The notes under the pieces: model-generated
Seen by the model: the letters and a program-made list of their open reading frames with translations, nothing else
Told to the model about the DNA's origin: nothing
The model's database searches: none
DNA from: Sitta carolinensis
Taxonomy: Eukaryota > Chordata > Aves > Passeriformes > Sittidae
Reading direction: 5' to 3'
Length of the DNA: 64,000 nt
NCBI GenBank assembly: GCA_032173965.1
Contig: CM063284.1
Coordinates: 111,202,410-111,266,409 of the forward strand
Made by a program: the position numbers and the translations under genes
Shown: positions 25,210 through 37,400 of the stretch, piece after piece
How positions within the stretch are numbered: the stretch's first letter is position 1
How the letters are laid out: every line of letters starts with the position of its first letter

Positions 25210-25950
25210 TGTTTTGGAAGTGCCACGAGCAGTCACGCTGGTGATGCATGCACCAGCATATTGCACGCATGGTGCTGAACGCGTTTCCCGTCCGTGTGCG
25301 TGCTCGGCTGTACCACGCCGCTTCTTGGGGCTGTGCTGCGCTCTGCATCGATCCAATCACAGGCTTCGGAAATTAATTATTCCGAGTTATCAGGGTGGTT
25401 ACAAAGGGCAGTGGTGGGAAAGCACCTTCCTGAGCAGCATCTCCGCGGCGACTCCCGGGGCGGTGGACAGCTGCTCGAGTCCTCGGCCGCACGTCCGTGC
25501 CCTTCCCGGCAGCTGCGAAAGGTGGCAATGTTGTCAGCAGGAGCCCAGGGAAAGCTGATCTCACCGAGACAGCCGCAGCGCCTATTTGTCCACAGATTTC
25601 TCTGGCGTCAAAGCTCCACGTCCGTGAAATAGGAGCCTGCAGCAGGGAAATTTGTTCGGGTTTGCGGACATGACATCACAGTTTGCCATCACTTCTGCAC
25701 AACTGGTAGTAGCTCGGTGCGCTCTCCGTGCTGGATGTGGGGATGCGCGTGAGGCAGGCACGGCGCTGCTCATACAGCGTTGCTCCACGCAAGGCTTCTC
25801 CGTGCTGGCTGCCTCGGGGCTTACAGACCGACACCCATCCTCCACCTGGGAGAGCGAAACTGAGCTCTTTAAGTGAAGTTTCATTTCTCCAAAACACTCG
25901 TAAATGTTTCTGAAACCCGGTGTCGTTTTCTGCCAGCTCCCCGGGATGTT
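25210..25950. promoter_or_regulatory. Intronic CpG-rich island 1
   Basis: By hand count there are about four dozen CpG dinucleotides here, against none in most surrounding 60-base stretches. Dense parts are 25261-25320 and 25441-25500. Candidate sites are a CCAATCA box (25353-25359) and a one-mismatch CRE, TGACATCA (25671-25678). Several overlapping open frames run through it, as expected in GC-rich sequence, but none resembles a known protein. It could be an alternative promoter, an enhancer or an unmethylated element; sequence alone cannot decide which strand or gene it serves. Confidence 0.55.
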
Positions 25951-26622
25951 TACAAATTCTGCTTTGAATTGAGCTTGCCAGGGGAGAAACAGAGAACTTC
26001 CCTGCATGCCACAGTCATGTCAAGAGCTACCTCCTGGCTATGACAGCCTTTTAACCTGTTGAAAGCCTAACAAACCTGTTCCAGGCTCCTCTCCTCTCAA
26101 CTCAGTGAATCTTTTTAACTTCTTCAAATGATTCTCTCAAAGACTTTTGTGTCTTGTGATTTTTCACATTTTTTTCCTGTCTAATGCTAATTCTTGACCC
26201 TTGAGGGAAAGTACAAGAAACTTCTTGGTTTATGTTATCCCATTCCTTTACTCTTGACTGTCTCGATGCATTGGTAAATATATCATTTATTTTAAATTAT
26301 CATGGAACCTTTCAACATATTTAATTACTGGGTTCACCTCTTATTCTGTGTTCTTTACCAAGCCTTTCTGACAAGATGTAATATATTTAAGCTATTTAGG
26401 AGGTCAAATGGGGAAAAAAAATTAAATATTCTTGATGTACTTTATGGTAAGTAGATAACAAATAGGATGACATTACCTTGTGAATCCCCCACCTTCCTCC
26501 TTAACTTTATTTGCAACACAGATGACAATTTTTGTTGGACTTAGCGTGTAGTTACTTGTTTTTTATAAGATAGGAAGGCAGAGCTAAGGTAACTAATGCT
26601 GTACAACTTCCACAACTGAATT

Positions 26623-26635
26623 TGTGTGTGTGTGT
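26623..26635 (+). repeat. Short TG microsatellite
   Basis: Six and a half TG units. Probably too short to be highly mutable. Confidence 0.85.
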
Positions 26636-28541
26636 ATCCTTCCTGACTCATGTATTGGACAGGCTACTCCCAGCATTAAATAGACACCAAAGGTTTCTAG
26701 AATTGCTTTGGTCTCTGTTAGGCAAAGATTGTTTGCCGAGTACCAAAATCTGTTGCTGTATGGATACTTTGCCTGCCACCACTCTTCACTTTATTGTATG
26801 GATGGCCCAGCGGTTGTCCAGGAGAACCATTGATAATGACGCCTTAGTTGTAAAAAAAGTGCAAAGGAAGACTTTCAGAAATTAGTTGATTTTGAGCACT
26901 TAGTCTGGCAGAAACCTCTATATTCTGTCTCCAAATCGAATGACAAGCCAGCAAAAGCTTTCTGTTTTGCTGTACTATGCTATGTGGGAGAATTTTTCAT
27001 TTCAAAATTGAAACTGAAAAAAATAATTTCCAACTCCAAACAGGAGAATTTAAGATATGATGGGTTGTTACCACTGTAATTTTTGTAATTATTTCTTTTT
27101 TTTTAGTAATAGTCTTATTGCTTTAAGAATAAAGAGAAATATTTAACCTTGGGACTTTCTTTAAACACAGCTGAGTAATGCAGTCTCACACAGTTGTAAT
27201 AATAATTTGGCTGAGGAAGAGGCTTTGTGATCATAAAATTTTCATGTTAAAGGAAGTAGATGCTACACACAATATAAAGCATGGAAATAAACATATTTAG
27301 AATTTTGTTTTCTCTTTTAAAGCCAAAGGAAAAGAAAATACTTTCCTGTGATTTCAGAGTACTGTTAACAAGCCCTCATAGCTATTAGGAGCCTAAAATG
27401 GTAAACAGCTTAGTAACAAAATTATATTAATAAACCTAGCATCAAAATGACTATAAAATTACATACATATGGTTCCATTTTACACGACAAAAGAAGTTTT
27501 CTGAAGTCCTTTTGCCTAAAACAAAAGTTTTAATGGAACAGTGTAGTGATTTGACCTCATGTCTACTTATCCTTTTTTTTTGAATGTAAATATGAATGCC
27601 AAGACAATTAACTGGATAATTTACCCAGGCAGACAGAGCTGAAGTTCTGTAGGCAGGCCCTGCTTTAAAGGCAAGTTGGCGTGCTGTCTCCTGCTCAAGT
27701 GCCTATCGACCTTCAAAGTGTCTTAGCTGCTAGGGATAGTTCACCCTCAGGAAGTTTATTTAGATAAGCATCTGAATTTTTTTGGGTACCGAAATCTGGA
27801 ATGCAGTAGCAAAATCTAATGAGCACAGGCTCTCATATCTGAGTCAGCAACGGGGCTGGATCCACTCCTGTTGTTCAGCATTTCCACTGCCAGGCCCAGC
27901 CAGAAGCAGAAAACAGAGATGCGTGAGAAGGAAAACCAGGGAGAAGAGCAGGGAGGGTACCTCAAAAACGTACGAGCAGGCTTCAAAACAGAGTTTGTGT
28001 AGGTTGTGTGCAAAGGTGAGGAGCTGCAAAGAAACTCAGGCCTTCTCCCAGTGCATCCTTCCAGAACCTCAGGGCGAGTTTGGTTCTCAGGAGGCTCTTG
28101 GCTTGGTCCTCTGTGGGCAGGGCTGTGCATCATTAGCACCTGGAGTCTGGGCTGTTTCACTTGCCAGATGTAAAAGTGAACCTGTGACATCAAGGTGGGT
28201 TTTTTCCCCTGCTTCTGAGGCTTTGCAATTAACAGCATCTCAGGTGTTACAGGGCACACTGATACCAATTGAAATTTTGGACTTGGAGAAAAAATTATCC
28301 ACTCAAATGGTGATCTAAGCAAGAAAGATATGGAAAAGTAACCAGCAAAACAGAGTCGCTGTATTTTTCTTAATGATCTCTTGGTATTACTCAATTTTCT
28401 AATATTTTTTCCTCTGCACCCATTGTTTTCTAAACCTTGCTGCTCATTAATTAAACCCTTTTCTGTAAGCTAAAGAAGGTGGCTTTTGCCTCTAGAACTC
28501 AAGTAAGCTGCTGTGGTTCTGCCACAACAAATATCTGTCAC

Positions 28542-28555
28542 TTTTTTTTTTTTTT
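28542..28555 (+). repeat. Poly-T (14)
   Basis: Run of 14 T after atctgtcac. No adjacent element recognised. Confidence 0.88.
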
Positions 28556-31316
28556 GCTGAAAATGAATCTTTAAAGTATTTGTAGCCTTCTGAGGCTGAA
28601 TTTCCAATCTAGTGTCCATGTCATCTGCAGAGCTTCGTCAAAGCACTTGCCAGATTTTGACAGGAGAAAGTTGCCATGAACAAATAGCAATGTGTGCTCG
28701 GAACAGGGCTTGTGAATCACAGGTTTGTGAAGCAGCCTCCTGAAAACACACCTGAAGCTTAATTCTGTGTACTGTGCATAGAAGGAAGTTCTCACTATGA
28801 CTTCATTCATGCTTTTGGCATCCCAATGTTATTTCTGGTGATAAAAGAATAATAGAATGAATAAGCAACTAAAACACAAGGGAAGAGAATGAATTTAATC
28901 TACAGGGAAGGTGAGAACACACCCAGTTCTCATCAGTTCTGTATGCCATGCCTGTTCTAATCTCCATCCAAACTTCAATACTAAGGATTAAATTGTCAAT
29001 CATTTTAAAAGTTCATCTTTCAGAAATTCTAAAGTCTACTTTTCAGAAATGACCTGGTACTGATTTGCATATATTTATATTTTGATAAGATGAAGTGTTT
29101 TTTAAATCTGAAGAAAAAAAGGGAAAATTTTAAATCCCTAATATATAGCTTAAAAAAAACCAAAATCTCTGCATATCTAGTTTTATGGATAGTACAAAAT
29201 AAAAAATAGAAAATGGTGAAAAAATGTCAAGTACCATAAAGAATATAGAATTCTTCAGTGGTTACAGGCCATCTTAGCTTGGCTTAATTTCAGAAGGTAC
29301 TAAGGACATATTTTATTTTCTTTGCTATTAAGCCTAGGAAAATGACCAGTTCTACTGAGCCACTACTCTTTTTTTTAGGTAATATATTATTTTTATTACA
29401 TTTCTTCTTCCTTCTGTTTTTTAGTGATAGAAATGTCTTGTACTTTTTTCTCACGTTGTTGCAAAATACAAAAAAAAAAGAAGTATTATTTTTAATAGTC
29501 ATGTATACATTGTTGACATCAGTGAAATTCAGTTAAAATTTTTAGGTGTATATATTAAAGTACAGATCAGCTGGTTTTTTTCAGCTGGCTGATGATTTTT
29601 CAGGGCCCTATCAAGTTTTATGAAATGAAATGAACGAGTCTTGTTGTCAACTTCCTGAACAGTACTGATTTGTTGATCACTGGAATACTCATGACCTCTG
29701 GAGAAGAGCACAGAAAAGGTGGGTTTGGGCTTTCTAGCTGATCAGATGTGGCCAGCTGGTATAACAAAGGCAAGAACACGTGGAGGATGTTCTTACCAGG
29801 AAAGCAGTGTGTTTACTTTTCCTGTGGTTCTTCAGAGAGCAGGTTTCTCTAAAAAAGTTGTAGGTGGCATGAGGTTGGTCAGAGGGCAGACACTTGTTTG
29901 ACCTTTTGGTAACAAGTCCTTACACTAGAAGAAAACCCAAGCATGTTTTTATTTCTTAAATTGCCACAAATGGATCAAGAAGCTGAGGAAGTGGCACTGA
30001 GAGAAGCCCTGCAAATTTTGGACTCATCTGGATCTTCATGTGTAGAACTGCAGCTGCACAGATAGTATAACCCTAACAGCTGATGAAATGTGATTAATGT
30101 TGAAAGTAATGCAACTGTCTTGCTTAGTGTTTCCAGCTCTTTATTTTTTCATTGTGGTCAGTCAGCATTGAGGGATTTGTATTCATTATGTAAATACTTG
30201 GGGGGAAAGTGATATAAGTGAACACTTTGCTACTATCAGTCATGTGCCTTAGCTATTCAGGATGAGTTTTGGCTTCCTTTGTATTCCCTAGAAAGTTATG
30301 ATTAAACTAACATCTACACTGGTGAAATGATGTATTTTACACTTCTTGTTGACAAGTAGAGACATGAAATGGAAAGGTGTCTATTGAAGAGCTTTTTCTT
30401 TGTATCCTCTAGGAATTAAGGTATTTCCATGCTTCCCCCCCGTATTTCCTAGCCTACCATCCTGCTCCCTAGGCATGGTGAAATTAGTATACTCTCATTT
30501 ATCATGGATCTGGTAGCAACTACAGGGTTTTTTTTTTCACTGTCTTTGATACAGTGGCTGACTAAAATATGCAAAGATTTTTTTTTTTTCCCAAGCAAAA
30601 CATTTTATAGAATTTTTAAGATATATGTCCCAGAAATATCAGACTAAGTGGACTAAATGCTATTGAAAGGAGTAAACTCAACTGAAGGGCTGCAACTCTT
30701 ACCTGGAATCTCTCTTGTGTAGTTTTAGCTACCAGTTAGTTCAAGAGTAGAATTTAAAAATTCCATTTAATAATGTATTCTCATAACTGAAATTAGAGAG
30801 GTGGAAGATTGAAATCCTGTCTGTGATGTATTAGAGGGTAGATACTGAATACAGAAAGAAGGAAATAGAGAAGATCCGTGTTGGATACAGGCTGCCTGCC
30901 TTGGTATCATGTCATGTCTCTCATGAATGTCTTAGGAGTGAAAAAACAACCCACCCTGCAGCGGCGTGTCCCTGTTTTCCTTGGCACCCTTCTGCCGCCT
31001 GCCTTCGAGTGAAGAAATCAGAAGTAAAGGGAAAGGATGGCCAAAATCAGCGCCTAAGCTGATTTAAGCCTACGGGGGACTGAGGTTCATCCGAAGCACA
31101 GCCTCCTCTTTTAGGGGAAGGGTACAGGGATACCTGGCTATGGAGCGGCTCTGGTGCAGCGTGAGCTCCACAGCCGCCCCATCCCAGTTTTTTTCTGGCT
31201 CAGAGTTTGTGGGGAGAGCAGGAAAACCCCGGGATCGGGGCACGGGCCGGCGGCGGGGCCAGCCCTGGACTTTCCGGGCCCGGCCGCGGCGGGAGGAGGA
31301 GGAAGAATGCTGCCGC

Positions 31317-31328
31317 CCTGACGTCAGG
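31317..31328. promoter_or_regulatory. Palindromic CRE (CCTGACGTCAGG)
   Basis: A perfect 12-bp palindrome containing the full consensus cAMP-response element TGACGTCA, the CREB/ATF-type binding site. Its place inside a CpG island strengthens it, since functional CREs cluster in CpG-rich promoters. Binding is inferred. Confidence 0.6.
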
Positions 31329-31339
31329 AGCTGCTCCTG

Positions 31340-31356
31340 GGAATGTTTTGCATTCC
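31340..31356. promoter_or_regulatory. Inverted pair of TEAD/MCAT-like sites
   Basis: GGAATG and CATTCC face each other across a 5-base spacer (TTTTG), forming a 6-bp dyad. CATTCC is the core of the MCAT element bound by TEAD factors. It lies 11 bases after the palindromic CRE. Binding is inferred from motif only. Confidence 0.4.
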
Positions 31357-31411
31357 TCTTCCTGGCAGTGGTCAGGTGGCTTCCAGCAAGAAGGAAGAAA
31401 CAGCCGCTTCC

Positions 31412-31472
31412 AAAAAGAAAAAAAAAATAAATAAAAAAAAAAAATAAAAAAAAAAAAAAAGGGGGGGGGGGG
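31412..31472 (+). repeat. A-rich tract ending in poly-G (12)
   Basis: About 49 bases of A interrupted by single G or T, ending in 15 uninterrupted A (31446-31460), then abruptly 12 G (31461-31472). It forms the 3' edge of CpG island 2. Homopolymer lengths in assemblies are unreliable here. Confidence 0.9.
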
Positions 31473-34400
31473 CATTGAGAGCGCGCAGAGGAAAAGAACA
31501 CTTTATAATAAAAGTATTGTGGGGGAGGCACTTTTATTAAAAGCCAGATTGGGAATTGGAACCAGATGTTCTGCATTCGAAAGCTGCACGAATGTTAAAC
31601 GCGTTTATTAATGACTGTGATGGCTGAGGTATTTGGCTGTCTGCCTCACTTTAATCTCATTGCTCCGTATTAAAAAACGGTTGAGAAAAACATATTTTTT
31701 TTTACCCGACTTTAGGCAGCTTCCTTTATACAAATATTCATTAGGAAAAAAAAGGATTTTCATGGGTCTGTAGCCACATATATGAAAGCAGGAAAGGAAC
31801 AAGCAAGGGAATGTCAACATTTGTCTTGTTCTGTTAGTTTTAGCATATATGTTGTGCTTAAAATTATTGTCTTGAAATTCAGTTTCCTTCTTGATTTGTG
31901 GTTGTTGGATAACGTGCATGATGTAAGCTGGAGAGGTCAGAACATGCAATTATTGCTGTTCACAAAGTACTTCCTATTCCCTTAACTCTCCCTCTTTAAA
32001 GTCCCTGTCAAAGCCTGTGTTTAAAGCAAAACAAGAGTAGGTAGTCAGTCTGAAGTGAGTAGAGTAGGAATTGCATTCACCACAGGCAGTGCTTGTGAAA
32101 TAGCTGCTTTATATCCTTAGATGGACCCAAGTGCATGTTATATCTCCATTTCAAGGGCAGTGTCTCCACCTTGGCAACGCTGCACATTTGGGAGTACTGA
32201 GCACCACAAGCTTCCATGGGGACTTCTGGTTTGTGTCTCAGTGGGGATGAGGTATCTGGCAACACCATAGCCTGTACAGGAACAGGCAGATTTGGGGTAT
32301 GCCCCAGACAGGCATGGATTCTCCTCTCATCTTTGGGCTCTGTTGTATGCCGACTGTAAGATTTTCTGTGTGAAGGACTGTTGGAGGGAGAGACAAAGCT
32401 GTGCCATGTGTCCCTTCAGTTCACAAGTGTGGCAATGCCCTGAACCTGTGCCTTCTTTATCCACTTGAAAGGGGAAAGAATCATTTTCTCCGTAAGCACC
32501 AGGAACCCGCTCTTTACATGGTGGACATAGCTGTTTCATATGAATTGAGATGTCCTCGGGCAGGGCAGAGATCCTGTCTAGGGCTGGTGGAGCTGAGCTT
32601 CCTCTGGGTTCAAGCTGGGAGAGACCGTACCAATAAGATTGAACCAGAAAAACTTGCCCTTATCCAGCGTAATGAGTTTTTTTCCTTAATTCATCCTATG
32701 TTTTCCTGTTCATTGACACTGCACAAAGTTGTATTTGGGTGGAGTTAAGAAGCTCAGTCCCAGGCAGTGTATTTGGTGGTGTTGCAGGAAGCTGGTGGGA
32801 CAGGGAACGTTTGGTAGTTTAGGGGAGGTTTCCTTGAGCTGCCTGTCTGGGTCAGGTGGGGCCCAGGAGCTCCCATCCATTTCCTGGTACCGACTGCAGT
32901 GAACAGCAGCTTCCTGCTACAGGGTGGATGCTCTGCTGAGGAATTTCCAGAAATGCTGAGAAGTGCTGACTCATAGCTTACGGCCTGTCTGGGCTGAGGG
33001 GAGGTTTTCAAATCCTTGGCTGAAGCCAGCAAAAATTGTTGCTGTAATGTACTGTTTTATTTTTAGCAAGGGGGGAGGCTGTGTTGCTTAGGATGAAATG
33101 CTTGTGAGTGATTTCAAAATGACAGACACTTTTAATTCTTTTTTCTTTTCTATTTTTAGAACTTGGAAAACAGGTTGTTTTGCTAAAATACAGACACTTC
33201 TCTGTTTCTCTAGTAAATGGGTTGTTGTAAAGGAGCCTTAAGGATTTCATGCAGGAAGACTTTTACCACCACTGCAGTTCAAAATGTCCTTCAGGGTAGG
33301 AAATACTGAAGTATTTGAGACTGAGACTCAGTTGGCACTTACTTGCATGTATTTTTTACTTCTGCCAAGGTGGGACTGCAGCTCCAATTGTTAAAGCTAA
33401 AATGTAGCCAGATATTTGCTGCTATTACAAGATCATTGTAAAAGCTTGGTGCTTGTGTTTCATCCTCCCTTGCTTTTAGCAGTCACTTCACAAGTAATGT
33501 CCTGTACTTTTTCATTTTTTTCTTTCTGAACAGAAAATGCCCTAAAGTGTTTTTTGCTGACTTCTGCCAGGAACGAGATTGAGGGAGGAGTCCTTTCAGG
33601 CTGTACTGCCGTTCAAAATATAATTTTGGTGATTAGATTGTAAGGGCAAAATTCTTCTCCCTTCTCCCCAAGCCCATCCCCCAGTCAGTACATTTTTTTA
33701 ATATAGTCTTGGGGGTGTGCATTGTTTTTCTGTTGAACAGCAGTAGTGCTTTGGGGTGATCTCCAATGCACTGTCCCAGAGAGTATCATAAATGAAATAC
33801 AAGTTTGTATAAACTCTTTTACTTCTGCTTCTAATTTCTAAAATTTGCTGCCAGCTGTTCTTCATTCACAGCTCTGTACTTCTGTCTATAGAGGTGTTTG
33901 CAGCCCTTTTTTTATGCCTTAATAGAGAACTGTGATTCTACAGATGATCTGCAGACTGCTTTTAACCACAGTGCTAATAATTTTTGAACCTGTAGCGTAA
34001 ACCAGCACATTTTGCAAATATGAAGGGAAAAAACCCAAAACAACAAGCCCACACCTCTTACAGCAACCCTGCAGTGTCTGGCTTGAGAATAACTGGTGCA
34101 CAGCTTCCCTGAAGTTGTTGGTGGACAGTGTTTAACTCCTCTCCTTAGTTTTTGCCCTGGGACTGAGTGATATTATCGGGGTCCTCGTCTGATAACAAAA
34201 AGGAAAAGGATAGTTCCATGCAGGACGTACAGGAACATAGGACAAGGCTGTTTCCATGATGTGCTTATTTATTAGCTGATTGCTGTGCAAAAGTCCCAGT
34301 CTTAGTCATTTTAAAGTAAATACAGTGTGTGCATGTGAGCTGCTGGTGATTTTTGTGGACAGAAAGAATTTAAGCTGCACATCTATCACAGAATTTCGCA

Positions 34401-37400
34401 ATCAAATCCACTTTTACTAACGACTCTAACCTTGCCAGCTACCCACCTCTAAGAGAAAGCTTATTTTCCTGCCCAAATCTGCCAGTTCCTTCCAAGATTT
34501 TATAGCAGCTGCATAATCTCTTTTAAGAGAGTTGTGTCCTGGCACCCGCCACTATACAGGGAAAATAATATAGGTCGTACATTATTTCTAGCCACCTGTC
34601 AGTAAATTCAGGACAAGAGCCATGAACTAACAGCCTTGCATGTTCCCCCATTTAGATTGATGTGTCATCCGACCTGGGTGGACATGCCTCAACTGGCTTG
34701 CCTGACTTCAGATAACCTGTTCTACAATCCTCAGCTGCTTGACCCTATTCTAGTTTGGATGAGGCACAGAACGTACCTTTTGGTGAAGCTTCTGTCCCCA
34801 AACTTATAAAAAAAATTAATTATGCATGAATGTTGTCCAGCTTTCCAGGGAACATCTTGGTACGACATGTATCAGTGTAGTGAGAACATCTCATTTTACG
34901 GTCAGCTTTTTGTAAGTGAATCTACCCTAGTCCTTTCTAGTAATACTATGCTACACAGTGTGGTTCCCATCTCTAATACAGACATGTCCTGCAAAGAGCT
35001 TTCTGCTTGTGGCAGTGTAAGCTTTTGCTTTCTCATGTATCTTTGTCTCCCAATGCTCCCTGTTCTTGCACAGCTTTCTGATCACTCCACAGTTTGCTGC
35101 TAGTTGCACAGTCTTGGGAGCTGCATGAAATCTGAGGAATTTATGTCTGTGTTTCAGTTGCCATATTACTTTTTTTACTGTCTCATTGTCATAAATAATT
35201 TTTACTTTTGATCTTGCAGGACTTTTCTTACGCCATCCTTGTAATTTCACTTCCAGTCACTGTGACAACGTATTTCTTTTTCTAGATTATAGTGAGTGCC
35301 AAAAAAGAGAAAAAAAGACAGATTAATGGTAAATCTTGAGTAGTCAGCTGCTTTATCATTATCATCACTTACATGGTTGCATTAGCATTAATTGTCTTTT
35401 GTGCTATTTGTCTATTAGTCTCCATTGGTGTTCAGAACAATTCAGTTCAAGTAATGCACCATTTAGTATTTTATTGTTTGCTGGATAGGGTGGGTCATAC
35501 ATTGATTTCTATATAAAGATGAGATTCCATTGGTAAAAAATAAGACTTTCTAAAAGTTAGTAATCAGAATTTGAGTATCCTAAGTAGTGAAATTAAGTCA
35601 ATCCAATTGTTTTGGTAAAGATTAGAGGAACCCTTTGTGAGAAACTTTGAAGAATACATACATTAGACATGTATGTGTATGTCTGAATATGTGAATGATA
35701 AATTTCGAGAATGTAGACTGATAAACAGTTTGAAGCAGTGGGTAGAAATAAGTCACATTTTGTTTGAACCACTTAATAATTCAGGGAGACTGAGGATAGA
35801 GGGAAGAGATGGTTAAGGAAAAATAGCTTACCATTACTTTATGAGGGCCTGTAGGTCTCTCAGCCTCATTTCAACTGCTACTAAGCCTCTTCAGTCATCT
35901 TTTCCAGTTCTCCTGGTTTTTATATTGTCTTTGAATTTTAATCTTTTTCCAGTATTTACTTTTGATTACCATAATGATTCCATGGTATAATCTAAATTAG
36001 AAGCTGTATCACAAACTATCAGTTAAAACTTAAACTAAATCAAGGTTTGCCTCTTGCAAAGCAGCAATGATTCAAATGTGGCATCTGCTATATGCGATAC
36101 ATCCCCAGTAATAAATATGTCAAAAATGAGAATACATGCAGCTGCCAAGAAGACCTGTGCCACCATTGCAGGTTGTAGGCCAAGGGCTTCATTATTAACT
36201 CATTTACATGTATTCACATCAAGAGTATTGTGAGATGTGGAGCCTCAGTGCATCCCAAAATCTGGTCACCCCTTTGCCTGCCACTGCTGTGCACTGCAAA
36301 CAGCATCGTTTGGTGATGTCCTTCTTGTGCCATTGATTCCCTAGTCTGGGGAATCAAATTTTCAGCCGTACAGCTGGGAAAATTTGTCTGTCTTTCTGCT
36401 TTCATGGCTTTCTACAGTAATATGTCTGTCTGAAATGAAACTCTCAAAGGATGCAGGTAGGATTGTGTGTATAGAAGACAAACTTTCCAAGGAGCAGGAA
36501 CATAGTTTTGGACACAGACATGTCTGTACTAGCAAATAATGTGGTAGGAGCAGCTTTGTGGAGTAGAAGCTGGTATGGGAGATTTCATCCTGCTGTAGGC
36601 ATTGTGGGCCTTTATTGCAGACAGGCTGTAAGCTGGTCACATGGCCTGAATGCCTTTCAGCAGTAGGAGCACATCTTCAGGTTTAGTTTCATATGAAAAG
36701 AATCCATCGTGTGAGCTCAGAAGGCTGCTCCAGAATCCAAACCAAAGCTCAGGGAAGATGGGAGAGATTTTCCTCAGAAACACACCACTGATCTGAACCG
36801 CAGGACTGGTGTGGACACACCCATGGATGACCAGACATCAGACCAATCCATCTTTCTCAGTTTGGCTTGCTCTGAGAATTCCTATTGTCATACACATACG
36901 CAGATGCACAGTTGTAAACAGAAAAACCCAGACAATAAGCTGCTTTTTAAACACTAAGGCAAAGGAAAAAAAAAAGGTGAATGTTCATATTCTAAATGCC
37001 TGGTTGCCGCTCCATCTGGTAACGGTGACTATGTAGCCATTGTTGCATCTGTCAAAGTTCTAGACCTTGTCTAACTGCATCCTTTCTCTTGTAGAGCCCT
37101 TAAAACTGTGCTAAAATACTGTCATTGTTCCCTTGTAGCTGGTATGTATTAATTTGAAAAAGGTGTGTTTTCATTCCCTTGGCTATGCTGGAAAGGTCTG
37201 ACAGCTTTTGCCATACCATATTACCTGATGGTACAGCAAACAGATACTTGGAATGGTAAGTAGGAAAACCAGTCTTAAGCACTGTAACTTTATACAGAGG
37301 AACAAGTTCAGAGTTTACCGTAACATGGACACCTAGAAAACACTTGTATGTGTGAGCTATGGAATGTTACCCCATTGCCCTAAATCGATAATTCATGGTT

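Larger units (their letters stand above)
25951..30954 (+). other. Intronic block between the two CpG islands
   Basis: Mostly AT-rich. 27780-28290 is GC-richer and open in both directions, without an ATG-initiated frame of note. It contains TGAGTCAGCA (27840-27849), a consensus AP-1/NF-E2-type site. Nothing else is assignable. Confidence 0.65.
30955..31500. promoter_or_regulatory. Intronic CpG-rich island 2
   Basis: The core at 31201-31330 is very GC-rich, with runs of GGC/CGG and about a dozen CpGs in 130 bases. The flanks carry more CpGs, out to the acgcg near 31600. Candidate sites packed into the core are a palindromic CRE (31317-31328), a TEAD-like dyad (31340-31356), a near-consensus kappaB sequence ggactttcc at about 31268 and an ETS-like cttcct at about 31358. 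The island ends against an A-rich tract and a 12-G run. The architecture fits a promoter or strong enhancer. No first exon or donor can be assigned confidently. Confidence 0.55.

Noticed and set aside
27782..28318. Open frame of 178 codons on + and overlapping 192 codons on - (27816-28394)
   Set aside because: Neither begins with ATG, neither resembles a known family, and both overlap in a GC-richer patch where stops are rare.
31140..31430. 96-codon frame in CpG island 2, Arg/Glu-rich
   Set aside because: The composition simply reflects GGC/CGG-rich DNA and the following poly-A (poly-Lys end). No domain or splice sites.
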